A DNA stretch of 64,000 bases from contig WKKR01000001.1 in the NCBI GenBank assembly GCA_009684525.1, forward strand, positions 310,001 through 374,000, given 5' to 3'. Below the pieces are notes generated by a model, which worked only from the letters and a program-made list of their open reading frames with translations, did not search any database and was not told where the DNA came from. Position 1 is the stretch's first letter; every line of letters begins with the position of its first letter. Shown in pieces: positions 1-8,428 of this stretch. The stretch comes from Geobacter sp. Its GTDB lineage: Bacteria > Desulfobacterota > Desulfuromonadia > Geobacterales > DSM-12255. Made by a program: the position numbers and the translations under genes.

Positions 1-499
<499 letters not shown>

Positions 500-516
500 C
501 TAGCAAACCGCCAAAT

Positions 517-544
517 AATATACAGCCTAAAGGCTGGTCGTCAA
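517..544 (-). promoter_or_regulatory. Sigma-70-type promoter for gap with palindrome in the spacer
   Basis: Read on the minus strand: -35 TTGACG (544-539), 16-base spacer, -10 TATATT (522-517). The predicted start leaves a leader of roughly 50 bases before the gap ATG. The spacer holds a perfect palindrome, CAGCCT-AA-AGGCTG (523-536), which could be an operator. No factor can be named from the sequence. Confidence 0.6.
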
Positions 545-612
545 CCGATAAATTGCAGTGCAGGGGGAATTCAGGGAAACGGTTACCCAGAAAGTAGGTG
601 GGTAATTTGGGG

Positions 613-642
613 TTGACGGTTACAGGGAAATCAAGGTAATGT
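613..642 (+). promoter_or_regulatory. Possible promoter for the deacetylase gene
   Basis: TTGACG (613-618), 18-base spacer, TAATGT (637-642). The -10 element is weak. It lies about 55 bases before the deacetylase start and diverges from the gap promoter. The 458-695 intergenic stretch shows nothing else that I can name. Confidence 0.35.
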
Positions 643-695
643 TTGCAAATTAACAAGCCCTTATATGGTGCCTGCATTGCATTGAGGAGGTCTTG

Positions 696-1850
696 GTGAC
701 TGCCAGGACGGCCCTGATTTACTCCAATCGTTTTAATACCTTTGATTATGGTGCCGATCATCCTTTTCATGTTCAGCGTTATCAGTTGACCTATGAACTG
801 ATGATGGCCTACGACCTCATCGGCACGGTGGGGCGGGAGGTGCACGATTATCCCTTGGTCACCGAAGAGGCGTTGCAGGGATTTCACTCTGCCGAATACC
901 TGGCCAAGCTGAAAGAGTTCAGTGCTGATAGCCAACCCCGTGCGGATTTCCGCTTTGGTCTCGGTGATGTGGAAAATCCCGTTTTCGAAGGGCTTTACGA
1001 TTGGACGCTGCTGGGGACGTCAGGCACGGTCGAAGCTGCACGGATGGTGGTCGAAGAGGGGTATGACATCGTCTTCAACCTTGCCGGCGGTTGGCACCAC
1101 GCCCATCGTGCAAAGGCTTCCGGGTTTTCGTACCTGAACGATGCGGTCATTGCCATAAACAGCTTGTTGCAGCACGGGAAAAGGGTTGTCTACCTCGATA
1201 TCGATGCCCATCATGGCGACGGGGTCCAGGAGGCGTTTTACGATACTGATCAGGTTCTGACCGTTTCGCTCCATGAAAGCGGTATTTATTTTTTTCCTGG
1301 TACCGGATTTGAGCGCGAGATCGGCGCGGGGAAGGGACGTGGCTATTCGGTCAATGTCCCGCTGGTGGCGCACACGGATGACGCTCTGTTCATGAAGGCC
1401 TTTGATGAAGTTGCCTTCCCGCTGATAGCCGCCTTTGATCCGGATCTGCTGGTTACCCAGCTGGGTGCCGATACCTTTCGCACCGATCCGCTCACCAGGC
1501 TGGAGATCACGACCCATAGCTACTCATATATCCTCAGGAAGTTGAAGGCACTGCGGATTCCCTGGGTTGCAGTGGGTGGCGGCGGCTACGACAACATGAA
1601 TGTTGCCAGGGCCTGGACCCTGGCATGGGCCATCATGAACGGCATCAGTCTCCCCCCGCGCCTCCCGGCACGCTTCCAGGGGCTGATCAAGGGATTGGGG
1701 TATCAGCACAGCATGCTGCTCGATGCCATGCACTGGGCACAGGAAGACGACAGGAACAGGGCTCTCGATGCGGTGGAGAAGAGTATAGCCGCCATCAGGA
1801 AAACTGTCTTTCCCGTACACATGGGTGGCCATGGCAAATCTGCCCGGTAA
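696..1850 (+). CDS. Histone deacetylase/AcuC-family deacetylase
   Basis: Zinc-dependent amidohydrolase of the class I/II HDAC-AcuC superfamily, 384 aa, cytosolic. Members remove acetyl groups from lysine (AcuC reactivates acetyl-CoA synthetase) or from small amides. The full catalytic set is visible: the His pair in GGWHHAHR (about 134-135), zinc ligands D170 and H172 in LDIDAHHGDG, the third zinc ligand D259 in QLGADTFRTDPL, and the catalytic Tyr in GGGGYDN (298). I chose GTG at 696 because a GAGGAGG Shine-Dalgarno sits 5 bases upstream; TTG at 693 is in frame but closer. The 3' end overlaps the next gene by about 20 bases, so the two are probably translationally coupled. The substrate cannot be read from the sequence. 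Confidence 0.9.
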   Translation: MTARTALIYSNRFNTFDYGADHPFHVQRYQLTYELMMAYDLIGTVGREVHDYPLVTEEALQGFHSAEYLAKLKEFSADSQPRADFRFGLGDVENPVFEGLYDWTLLGTSGTVEAARMVVEEGYDIVFNLAGGWHHAHRAKASGFSYLNDAVIAINSLLQHGKRVVYLDIDAHHGDGVQEAFYDTDQVLTVSLHESGIYFFPGTGFEREIGAGKGRGYSVNVPLVAHTDDALFMKAFDEVAFPLIAAFDPDLLVTQLGADTFRTDPLTRLEITTHSYSYILRKLKALRIPWVAVGGGGYDNMNVARAWTLAWAIMNGISLPPRLPARFQGLIKGLGYQHSMLLDAMHWAQEDDRNRALDAVEKSIAAIRKTVFPVHMGGHGKSAR

Positions 1851-2688
1851 TGCACCGCTTCTGAGCGTTTCTGGCAGTCCTCTCTTTTGCCTGAGGGAGG
1901 TGAATGCGCTTCCGGACAGGGAAAAGGAGCGGATCTACGGATCGCTCATCCCCGAGCGGCTCTGCCGGATGCTGCAGATTTCAGCCGAGACATTCTGTTC
2001 GGCAGAAGGGGAACGTCTCGTCGTTGTTACGGCTCCACCGGGTCTAGGGCTGCTCCGGCTGGAGGTGCGGCTGCATCCGTATGACCGCGACACCGTCTTT
2101 TTTCTGGATGTTGCCGATACCCCGTATCGGCAGCTGGAGCTCGCTTTCTGCATCATCAACGATCCATATGCCCGGCGCTTTGATGTGGACCTGGACAGCA
2201 GGGGGCAGGATAATTGCTTTACCACCCTGGGTCGCAACATCCCCGAGGAGATACGGGCAATGCAGGCAGGGCTCTTTCCCAATCAGACCCGCCGCGGCCT
2301 GCGGATGTTTGCGGAGTTTTTCCCGCTTTTCGAGCGGTTTGCAGACTCCCTGGGCGTCGAGATGATTGTCGCGGAGCCATTGACCTACGACAATGCGATC
2401 AGGTATGAGAAATACGGTTTCGATTATCTGACCGGACGCATGCTGATGCAGATGATCGATCGGGAATTCGAGCCCGGAGGGAAGTTGTTCAGACGCCTCG
2501 ACGGCTCCTCGCCGTTTCGCATGCCGGGGCAGGATCGGACGGTCCGCGGTCGCAGCTGGGCCATCCATGACGGTATCCTGGACGAGCCGTGGGACAATAT
2601 CCGGATATACAAGATGATTGGTATTCATGCAGAGATCAATACTTTTCCCGGCAGGGAAGAAGAGGAGGACCTCCCATCGGAGCTCTAG
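1831..2688 (+). CDS. Unrecognised protein with a GNAT-like C-terminal patch
   Basis: A 285-residue soluble protein that I do not recognise as a family. It begins inside the deacetylase 3' end (ATG 1831; an in-frame GTG lies at 1825). Around residues 195-210 it contains EPLTYDNAIRYEKYGFDYLTG, which resembles the last acetyl-CoA-binding segment of GNAT acyltransferases (N-x-A-x3-Y-x-k-x-GF). The rest shows no clear GNAT P-loop (Q/R-x-x-G-x-G/A). No signal peptide or membrane segment is seen. Overlap with a deacetylase upstream and a TPR gene downstream suggests one operon. A role in acyl transfer is an inference only. Confidence 0.7.
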   Translation: MANLPGNAPLLSVSGSPLFCLREVNALPDREKERIYGSLIPERLCRMLQISAETFCSAEGERLVVVTAPPGLGLLRLEVRLHPYDRDTVFFLDVADTPYRQLELAFCIINDPYARRFDVDLDSRGQDNCFTTLGRNIPEEIRAMQAGLFPNQTRRGLRMFAEFFPLFERFADSLGVEMIVAEPLTYDNAIRYEKYGFDYLTGRMLMQMIDREFEPGGKLFRRLDGSSPFRMPGQDRTVRGRSWAIHDGILDEPWDNIRIYKMIGIHAEINTFPGREEEEDLPSEL

Positions 2689-3638
2689 AGAGAAACAAGC
2701 CGACCCCCATTGACGGTATCGTCTATTACACGCCACCCGAAGGCTCAGTGCTGGAAGGGCGGGACGGACGGGTCTCAATCGCATTTACCGACGGTATTCC
2801 GGTGCCGCTGGAAGAAGCGGATCATCAGAAACTGGATGAAGCGGGGCTGGGTTACGATATGGTCGGCAAGGGGATCTACCTTGCCCTGCGCAACAATCCC
2901 GACTGCGTGAACAACACGATCTATGCCGGATGGCTGCGCGATGCCTATCCCCATTACCTTGCCGAGCTTGCCAGCCATATCCTGATGCTTGACAACAAGG
3001 ATGTCGAGGTCTCCTATCTGGACCGCAAGATCAATTACCTGAAGGTTATGGCTCTGTTGCAGCCCGATGATCCTAGAATTATCGGGCAGATAGGAGCGAC
3101 GTTTCTCGATCGTGGTACACGGATGTCGGCGCTGCATCAATCGACGGTCAATCTGTATCGGGCCGAAACCTTCCTGAAGCGGGCCGTGGAACTCAACCCC
3201 TCTGATGCGACGGTAAAGCTGCATCTTGGAGAGGTGCTCTATCTTTTGGGCCGATACCAGCAGGCTGCAGAGAACTGGCGGGAGATTCTGCCCGGGCTGA
3301 AGGGCGCGGATGCCGAGCGGCTTGTGGCTCGCTGCGCAAAGGTCGAGGGGGGGGCTATACCGCGGGTCCCGCCGGTGGACTACCTGGAAGCCATAGGCGT
3401 TGCATTCGGCTGCTACCAGGGGGGGGATTTCGAGGAATGTGCCGCCATCCTGCGAGATGTCCTCGACGATCTGGCCTTTTGTGAAGAATTCCCTTTGCCC
3501 GAGGTCTGGTATTACCTCGGCCTCTGTTTCCAGAACCTGGCCATGCCGAGGGATGCGGAACTGTGCCTGAGGGAAGCCTTGCAGCGTGATCCCGGTTTTA
3601 CCGACGCGCAGCAGGCCCTGACCGATCTTGCACGATGA
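2589..3638 (+). CDS. TPR-repeat protein (start uncertain)
   Basis: A tetratricopeptide protein, probably a protein-interaction scaffold. One TPR is clear at AETFLKRAVELNPSDATVKLHLGEV and continues into LGRYQQAAENW; a second is at EVWYYLGLCFQNLAMPRDAELCLREAL near the C-terminus. The N-terminal half (TPIDGIVYYTPPEG and onward) has no motif that I recognise. The start is unclear. The only canonical in-frame start that keeps the N-terminal half is GTG 2589, which lies 100 bases inside the upstream gene. A strong AGGAGG (2663-2668) instead precedes an in-frame ATC near 2676. The stop overlaps the next small gene (ATGA). It belongs to the operon with the deacetylase. Confidence 0.75.
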   Translation: MGQYPDIQDDWYSCRDQYFSRQGRRGGPPIGALERNKPTPIDGIVYYTPPEGSVLEGRDGRVSIAFTDGIPVPLEEADHQKLDEAGLGYDMVGKGIYLALRNNPDCVNNTIYAGWLRDAYPHYLAELASHILMLDNKDVEVSYLDRKINYLKVMALLQPDDPRIIGQIGATFLDRGTRMSALHQSTVNLYRAETFLKRAVELNPSDATVKLHLGEVLYLLGRYQQAAENWREILPGLKGADAERLVARCAKVEGGAIPRVPPVDYLEAIGVAFGCYQGGDFEECAAILRDVLDDLAFCEEFPLPEVWYYLGLCFQNLAMPRDAELCLREALQRDPGFTDAQQALTDLAR

Positions 3639-3748
3639 GCGGGGGAGCGATGCTTGGATTCAGTGCAGCAGACTGGATATTCATTGCCGGTGTCATGGTC
3701 GTGATCTTTATCTGTGTCGCCCTTAGCGACATGCGGCGAAAGAAATAA
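3635..3748 (+). CDS. 37-residue single-pass membrane peptide
   Basis: A small gene of 37 codons. Its ATG overlaps the stop of the TPR gene (ATGA). It reads MSGGAMLGFSAADW, then the hydrophobic stretch IFIAGVMVVIFICVAL (about 15-30), then the charged tail SDMRRKK. This is a typical one-helix membrane peptide with a positive cytoplasmic tail. There is no family assignment. The overlap and topology argue that it is real, and it may be a membrane anchor or partner for the TPR protein. Confidence 0.55.
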   Translation: MSGGAMLGFSAADWIFIAGVMVVIFICVALSDMRRKK

Positions 3749-3789
3749 TCGGAGTGCATGCCGTTGCCATATATTCATAAGGGGGTGGA

Positions 3790-4236
3790 ATGAGGTTGGA
3801 ACATGATGACACCGAGGAGCGCCGGCCGATGGCACTTACCCTGCTTTCGGGACTGTATCTCTTCTTCTTCCTGGTGTCCGCCTCGACCTTCGGCAATCCG
3901 TTTCCTTTTCTCGGAAAGATCTACAGTGGTTCCGCGGCAAAGGTACTGGTTATCGCTGATTGTCTCATCTGTCTCTATCTTTTGCTCGGCATACTCAAAC
4001 GGCAGTATCTGACCTGGTATCTGTTGCTCGTCTATAATCTGTTCGAGGTGCTCAATACTATCATCAACCTGAATTTCATCACGCCTGCAGAGATAGAACG
4101 GGTGATTGGGGTTCAAGTGCACAAGGAAGGGCTCTGGATAAACAACATAGCTGCTGCACTGGCGATTCTGCTCCTGTCACAATTCATCTACAGGAGTAAG
4201 CACCATTTTTCAAACCGGCAGAAATATCTATTTTAA
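3790..4236 (+). CDS. Four-helix inner-membrane protein, unknown function
   Basis: 148 residues with about four predicted transmembrane segments: LTLLSGLYLFFFLVSA, AKVLVIADCLICLYLLLGIL, TWYLLLVYNLFEVLNTIINL and NIAAALAILLLSQFIY. The soluble ends are short and basic. ATG 3790 has a close purine-rich GGGGGTGG. An alternative start at 3829 (MALTLLSGLY) has GAGGAG 9 bases upstream and would remove a 13-residue charged leader. I see no catalytic motif and do not recognise the family. It lies between the TPR/small-peptide pair and the ABC ATPase gene. Confidence 0.7.
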   Translation: MRLEHDDTEERRPMALTLLSGLYLFFFLVSASTFGNPFPFLGKIYSGSAAKVLVIADCLICLYLLLGILKRQYLTWYLLLVYNLFEVLNTIINLNFITPAEIERVIGVQVHKEGLWINNIAAALAILLLSQFIYRSKHHFSNRQKYLF

Positions 4237-4262
4237 CATCTGCCGAGGAACTATTTTAGCCG

Positions 4263-5222
4263 ATGGATGCCCTGTTCAGGTTGCACTGGCCTGCCCGGTC
4301 TGCTATTATTGCGATGTTTTCGCACCATATGCGAGGTGAATACTTGTTCTTCCGATCTCTGCTGGAGCAGAACATATCTACCGACGGTATCGTCGACAAG
4401 GTGAAGCATGGTCTGGCACACACCTTTTTTCATAGTGATGATGCCGATTGTGCCGTCAATCTTGAAGATACCCATGGTGTCGAGATCCGCATCGACAAGC
4501 TCTGTAAGCGGTTTGGCAGTCATCAGGTTCTGCAGGATGTGGACCTGGAGATCAAGGCGGGAGAGACCTTCTCCATAATCGGACCTTCCGGTACCGGCAA
4601 GAGCGTTCTGCTCAAGCACATCGTCAAGCTGGAGACCCCTGACAGCGGCCAGATATTCATCAACGGCATGCCGATCTTCGATGTCAAGAAGCAGGAGTTG
4701 TCCAGAAATTACCGATACAGCATGGTATTCCAGTCATCTGCCCTGTTCAATTCCCTGACGGTTGGTGAGAATGTCGGCCTTTGGCTGCGTGAGAAACGGA
4801 TCTGCAAGGAACAGCGGATCAGGGAGATCATCCGGTCGAAGCTGATGTTGGTGGGGCTTGAGGGCAAGGAAGGTCTCAGAACGTCCGAACTGTCCGGTGG
4901 GATGAAGAAACGTGTCGCCATTGCCCGTTCACTGGCCATGAACCCGGATCTGATCCTGTATGATGAACCTACTGCCGAGCTTGACCCGATCAATACGGAC
5001 GAACTGGCAAATACCATTCTGGGGCTGAAAGAGACAACTAAGAACACCACGATCATTGTTACGCATGATCTCAATTTTGCGCTCTATATTTCCGATCGGA
5101 TTGGCATGATGCATGAAGGGCGGATCATCGAGGTGGGGACTCCGCGCGAAATCAAGCAGAGCCAGAATCCCATCGTTAAGCGGTTCATCTTTACCACGAC
5201 AAAAGGTATCAATGCCGACTGA
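4263..5222 (+). CDS. MlaF/Ttg2A-like ABC transporter ATPase
   Basis: ATPase subunit resembling the Mce/Mla lipid-transport group (MlaF, Ttg2A). Walker A GPSGTGKS (about 107-114), Q-loop MVFQSSALFNSLTV, signature LSGGMKKR, Walker B LILYDEPTAELDP and H-loop VTHD are all intact. The ABC core starts near residue 73 (VEIRIDKLCKRFG). The first ~72 residues are an unrecognised extension rich in His and Phe, so the true start may be further downstream (ATG 4314 or 4329). No permease (MlaE) or MCE protein (MlaD) is adjacent. The 3' end overlaps the cytochrome gene by 11 bases, which ties it to the electron-conduit cluster. Confidence 0.85.
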   Translation: MDALFRLHWPARSAIIAMFSHHMRGEYLFFRSLLEQNISTDGIVDKVKHGLAHTFFHSDDADCAVNLEDTHGVEIRIDKLCKRFGSHQVLQDVDLEIKAGETFSIIGPSGTGKSVLLKHIVKLETPDSGQIFINGMPIFDVKKQELSRNYRYSMVFQSSALFNSLTVGENVGLWLREKRICKEQRIREIIRSKLMLVGLEGKEGLRTSELSGGMKKRVAIARSLAMNPDLILYDEPTAELDPINTDELANTILGLKETTKNTTIIVTHDLNFALYISDRIGMMHEGRIIEVGTPREIKQSQNPIVKRFIFTTTKGINAD

Positions 5223-6258
5223 TGACAGTAGGAGTTCCGACTGTGTTTCAGGCAGGGGGGGCAGGGTGGTGTGGCACTGCGCAAAGATTACAGTAGCAGG
5301 TTTCCTGACGTTGGCGCTCTGTGCAGCATGTGCCGACTTGAAGCAAAGCAGGCCGCTTTTGCCGGTGCGCGAATATGAACGTCTGATTGTCGGTCGATTG
5401 GACGCCGAGTACGTCGGTACGGATAACTGCGTGGCAAAGTGCCACAAGCACGATAAGATAACCGACAACTTCAGGCACAGTATTCATGGTGAACAGATCA
5501 AGCCTGAAACCGGCTTGCCGCTGGTTAACTGCGAATCGTGCCACGGTCCAGGGAGCCTGGCAATCGCCAATCTGGACGACGACCCCGATCTGAACGATTC
5601 CCAGAACAAAAAATGTGATACAACGAAATTCCTGGATATCATGAACCTCCCACCGCAGGCGCAGTCCCTGTTGTGTCTGAAATGCCATACAGCCGCTTCT
5701 ACTCCGGTCCTTGCACTCTGGAATGCAAGCGCACATGCAATGAACGATGTCAGTTGCTTTGACTGCCACCAATTGCATCGGGGTCCCCAGCAAAAGGTCA
5801 GCCATGATGAGATGGCTGAACTCTGCTATGGCTGCCATCCTGATGTGAAGATTGAGAACAATCTCTTCTCCCATCACCCGTTACGGGAGAAAAAGATGTC
5901 CTGCACCGACTGTCACGAGGTGCACGGTTCGATGCAGGACAAGCTCCTGCGCGGATCGACCCCGAAGGAAACCTGTACCCGGTGCCACATGGAGAAGCAG
6001 GGGCCGTTTGCTTTCGAACATGGCGATGTCACCGAGAACTGTGCCAATTGCCATACTCCGCATGGTTCGGTCAATAACGGGCTTTTGTCGGCAGCTTTGC
6101 CTTTCCTCTGTTTCCAGTGCCACGGTGGTCATACTCTCGATACGACCTCCGGGGCAAAGCAGCTTTTTGTGAATCGCTGTACCGACTGTCACTCACAGGT
6201 TCATGGCAGTGACATCCCGTCTCCAGCTGAATTTGGCGCCGGGACCTTGCGTCAGTAA
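5212..6258 (+). CDS. DmsE/MtrA-like decaheme c-type cytochrome
   Basis: A 348-residue periplasmic multiheme cytochrome c. Nine canonical CX2CH motifs are visible (CESCH, CLKCH, CFDCH, CYGCH, CTDCH, CTRCH, CANCH, CFQCH, CTDCH), plus a first motif that reads CVAKCH, that is CX3CH. The total of ten and the length match the DmsE/MtrA family, which passes electrons through an outer-membrane barrel. The N-terminus has a hydrophobic signal ending LALCAAC, possibly a non-standard lipobox (C40). I chose ATG 5212 because upstream in-frame starts lie deep inside the ATPase gene. The MtrB-like barrel gene follows 16 bases later, supporting a porin-cytochrome complex. Confidence 0.9.
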   Translation: MPTDDSRSSDCVSGRGGRVVWHCAKITVAGFLTLALCAACADLKQSRPLLPVREYERLIVGRLDAEYVGTDNCVAKCHKHDKITDNFRHSIHGEQIKPETGLPLVNCESCHGPGSLAIANLDDDPDLNDSQNKKCDTTKFLDIMNLPPQAQSLLCLKCHTAASTPVLALWNASAHAMNDVSCFDCHQLHRGPQQKVSHDEMAELCYGCHPDVKIENNLFSHHPLREKKMSCTDCHEVHGSMQDKLLRGSTPKETCTRCHMEKQGPFAFEHGDVTENCANCHTPHGSVNNGLLSAALPFLCFQCHGGHTLDTTSGAKQLFVNRCTDCHSQVHGSDIPSPAEFGAGTLRQ

Positions 6259-6274
6259 CCGCCTCTGACCCTTT

Positions 6275-8425
6275 ATGTCAAGGAGCATGACAGTGTATCG
6301 ACATTCCGTTTTTACATTGATAGCAGCAGGATTCCTCTCCGGCTCCATGTCGCTGACGCATCCCGCGTACGCGGAAGAGGTGCCGGCGGCAACGGAGGAA
6401 GTGCATCAGCTGCAGGAGGCGAACCCCGAAGCACAGGAGGAGACGGAAGTCGAGAAAGTTGAATTGCCGCTCACCGAAAGCAAGATAGAAACCCACAGCC
6501 AGGTGCGAACCTTTGCCGGCTATCGTTTCTTCAGCTTTGACGGCAATGCCGGCAGGGCCGCAGAATACGAAGATCTCCATTCAGGGCCAACCTTCGGACT
6601 CACGAACAGCATCCTCGGCCGGGACCACAAGTTTATCGTCGATGGTTCCTACCTTAGTGATAATGATTATTTCGGCGATCTTTCCTACGATTATATGGGG
6701 GCATATCGCGTTCACCTGCGGAGCGAATCCCTGTACCACAACCTTGACCGGCTCCCGTCATCGGTTCCTAATGCATTCACCTTCGGGTCTCCCTACCAGG
6801 GTGATACAACGAATGATGCCGCACGTTACGGCATGCGGGTAGAACAGGATCTTGCCTCGTTGCGTGCCCGTATGGGGTACTATCCGATTCACCTGAACCT
6901 GCAGTACTGGCGGATGATCAAGGAAGGGGCTTCACAGCTTCGATATGCTGATCAAGCCTTTTTCCCCTCCACTGCCACAAACACGATCTATTCCGCAAAT
7001 CGTCTCGTCAACCGGGAAACCCATGAAGGGAAGCTGGGTTTTGACGCCCATCTCGGTCCCATTGACCTGATTTATGACTTTACCGTACGGCAATATACCG
7101 ATCATGCCGGGACTCCTACCGACAGCTTCGTTGCGAGGGTTGATGCCCTCCATCCCGAATATCTGCAGCGTGCCGGTGGGACCTTCGACCACAACGAAAC
7201 CCCTGACAGCCGCTATATGGCCCACTCGGTCAAGCTCCATACCGAACAGACCGGCGGCATCGTGATCGCCTCTGCATATACCTTTGCCCAGCGGAGCAAC
7301 CTTTCCTCACTGACCCAGGTGTCTGGTGCAAACGGACTGACCGATACCCTGCATACCGCAGCAGGGGACCTGGTCTATACCCCCTGCAAGGAATTCTCGT
7401 TGGCGGTCCGTTTCCGTCATCAGGAGATTGATCGCGAGACTGCAACGGTTTCCATGTCTCTGTTCACACCGTCAACCATGTATGCCTACCAGGGGATTGA
7501 CACGAAACGTGACATCATTTCAACTATCATGTCGTTTCGACCAGTGAACGATTATACGGTCAAGGCCGAATACCGTGGTGATTTCCTCAGGCGGAGCAAT
7601 GTCACGGCCTGGGATCCGTATACCAACAATGTAGCGGGTATGTCATTGCCGGAAAATGAGGAGATTCACCGCGGGATCATTGCGCTCATGGCCCGCCCCC
7701 TGAAAGGGCTCCGGCTCAAGGCACGGTACAGCTATACTGCAAACGGCCAGCCAGCATATGGTGTTTCTTACGATGAACGGCACGAAGGGCAGTTGCTGGC
7801 GACCTACACCATGAAGGACCGTTGGGGGATTTCCGCCAATTACCTGAACAGCAGCGAGCATAACGGATCGAAAAGCATCAGTACCTTGCAGGCCTTTGCC
7901 GACCCGGTCACGAATCCGCTGACGAATTATGCACTGCCGCGCGACAAGACGATGGTAAGTGCTTCTGCAAGCATCTGGGCCAATTTTTTTGCCGGTCGTC
8001 TCAACGTGACCGGCACGGCTGGATTGCTGAAGAGTTCCATTGACCAGGATATCCTTTATGCAGCTACGACTTCTGGAAGCTCTGCTGCTGCCAACTACAC
8101 CAGCAACGCAATCCTGTACGGCATCACCACCAACCTGCGGCCTATGGAAAAACTGGATCTTTCTCTGGCCTTCCAGCAGGTTATATCCGATGCCGAGTTT
8201 GATCCCTCGTATTTACAATATGCCACGAGCAACACAACAGGGGTCAAGGAGCTCACTTGGCTCAAGACAGTCGAAAACTCTGTCAGTTTCAAGGCAGCAT
8301 ACGACTTGACCAAGAATGTATCGTGTGGGGTTGATTACCGCTTTCGTCAGTACTCCGATGATCGGAATACGCTTTACGACGGCGCGGTTCATGCAATTAT
8401 TGCCAGCATGTCAGCGAAATGGTAA
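6275..8425 (+). CDS. MtrB/PioB-family decaheme-associated outer-membrane beta-barrel
   Basis: A 716-residue exported protein with a signal peptide ending near HPAYA-EE, a Glu-rich linker (about 35-65), and a long run of alternating hydrophobic/polar beta strands ending in an aromatic-rich segment (ASMSAKW), as in outer-membrane barrels. Size, the strand pattern from SKIETHSQVRTFAGYRFF onward and its place after a decaheme cytochrome fit the MtrB/PioB family. That family sheathes an MtrA/DmsE cytochrome so electrons cross the outer membrane. The N-terminal CXXC pair of Shewanella MtrB is absent; the only Cys I noticed before the last strands is in TPCKEF. An alternative start is ATG 6287. Confidence 0.85.
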   Translation: MSRSMTVYRHSVFTLIAAGFLSGSMSLTHPAYAEEVPAATEEVHQLQEANPEAQEETEVEKVELPLTESKIETHSQVRTFAGYRFFSFDGNAGRAAEYEDLHSGPTFGLTNSILGRDHKFIVDGSYLSDNDYFGDLSYDYMGAYRVHLRSESLYHNLDRLPSSVPNAFTFGSPYQGDTTNDAARYGMRVEQDLASLRARMGYYPIHLNLQYWRMIKEGASQLRYADQAFFPSTATNTIYSANRLVNRETHEGKLGFDAHLGPIDLIYDFTVRQYTDHAGTPTDSFVARVDALHPEYLQRAGGTFDHNETPDSRYMAHSVKLHTEQTGGIVIASAYTFAQRSNLSSLTQVSGANGLTDTLHTAAGDLVYTPCKEFSLAVRFRHQEIDRETATVSMSLFTPSTMYAYQGIDTKRDIISTIMSFRPVNDYTVKAEYRGDFLRRSNVTAWDPYTNNVAGMSLPENEEIHRGIIALMARPLKGLRLKARYSYTANGQPAYGVSYDERHEGQLLATYTMKDRWGISANYLNSSEHNGSKSISTLQAFADPVTNPLTNYALPRDKTMVSASASIWANFFAGRLNVTGTAGLLKSSIDQDILYAATTSGSSAAANYTSNAILYGITTNLRPMEKLDLSLAFQQVISDAEFDPSYLQYATSNTTGVKELTWLKTVENSVSFKAAYDLTKNVSCGVDYRFRQYSDDRNTLYDGAVHAIIASMSAKW

Positions 8426-8428
8426 TGG

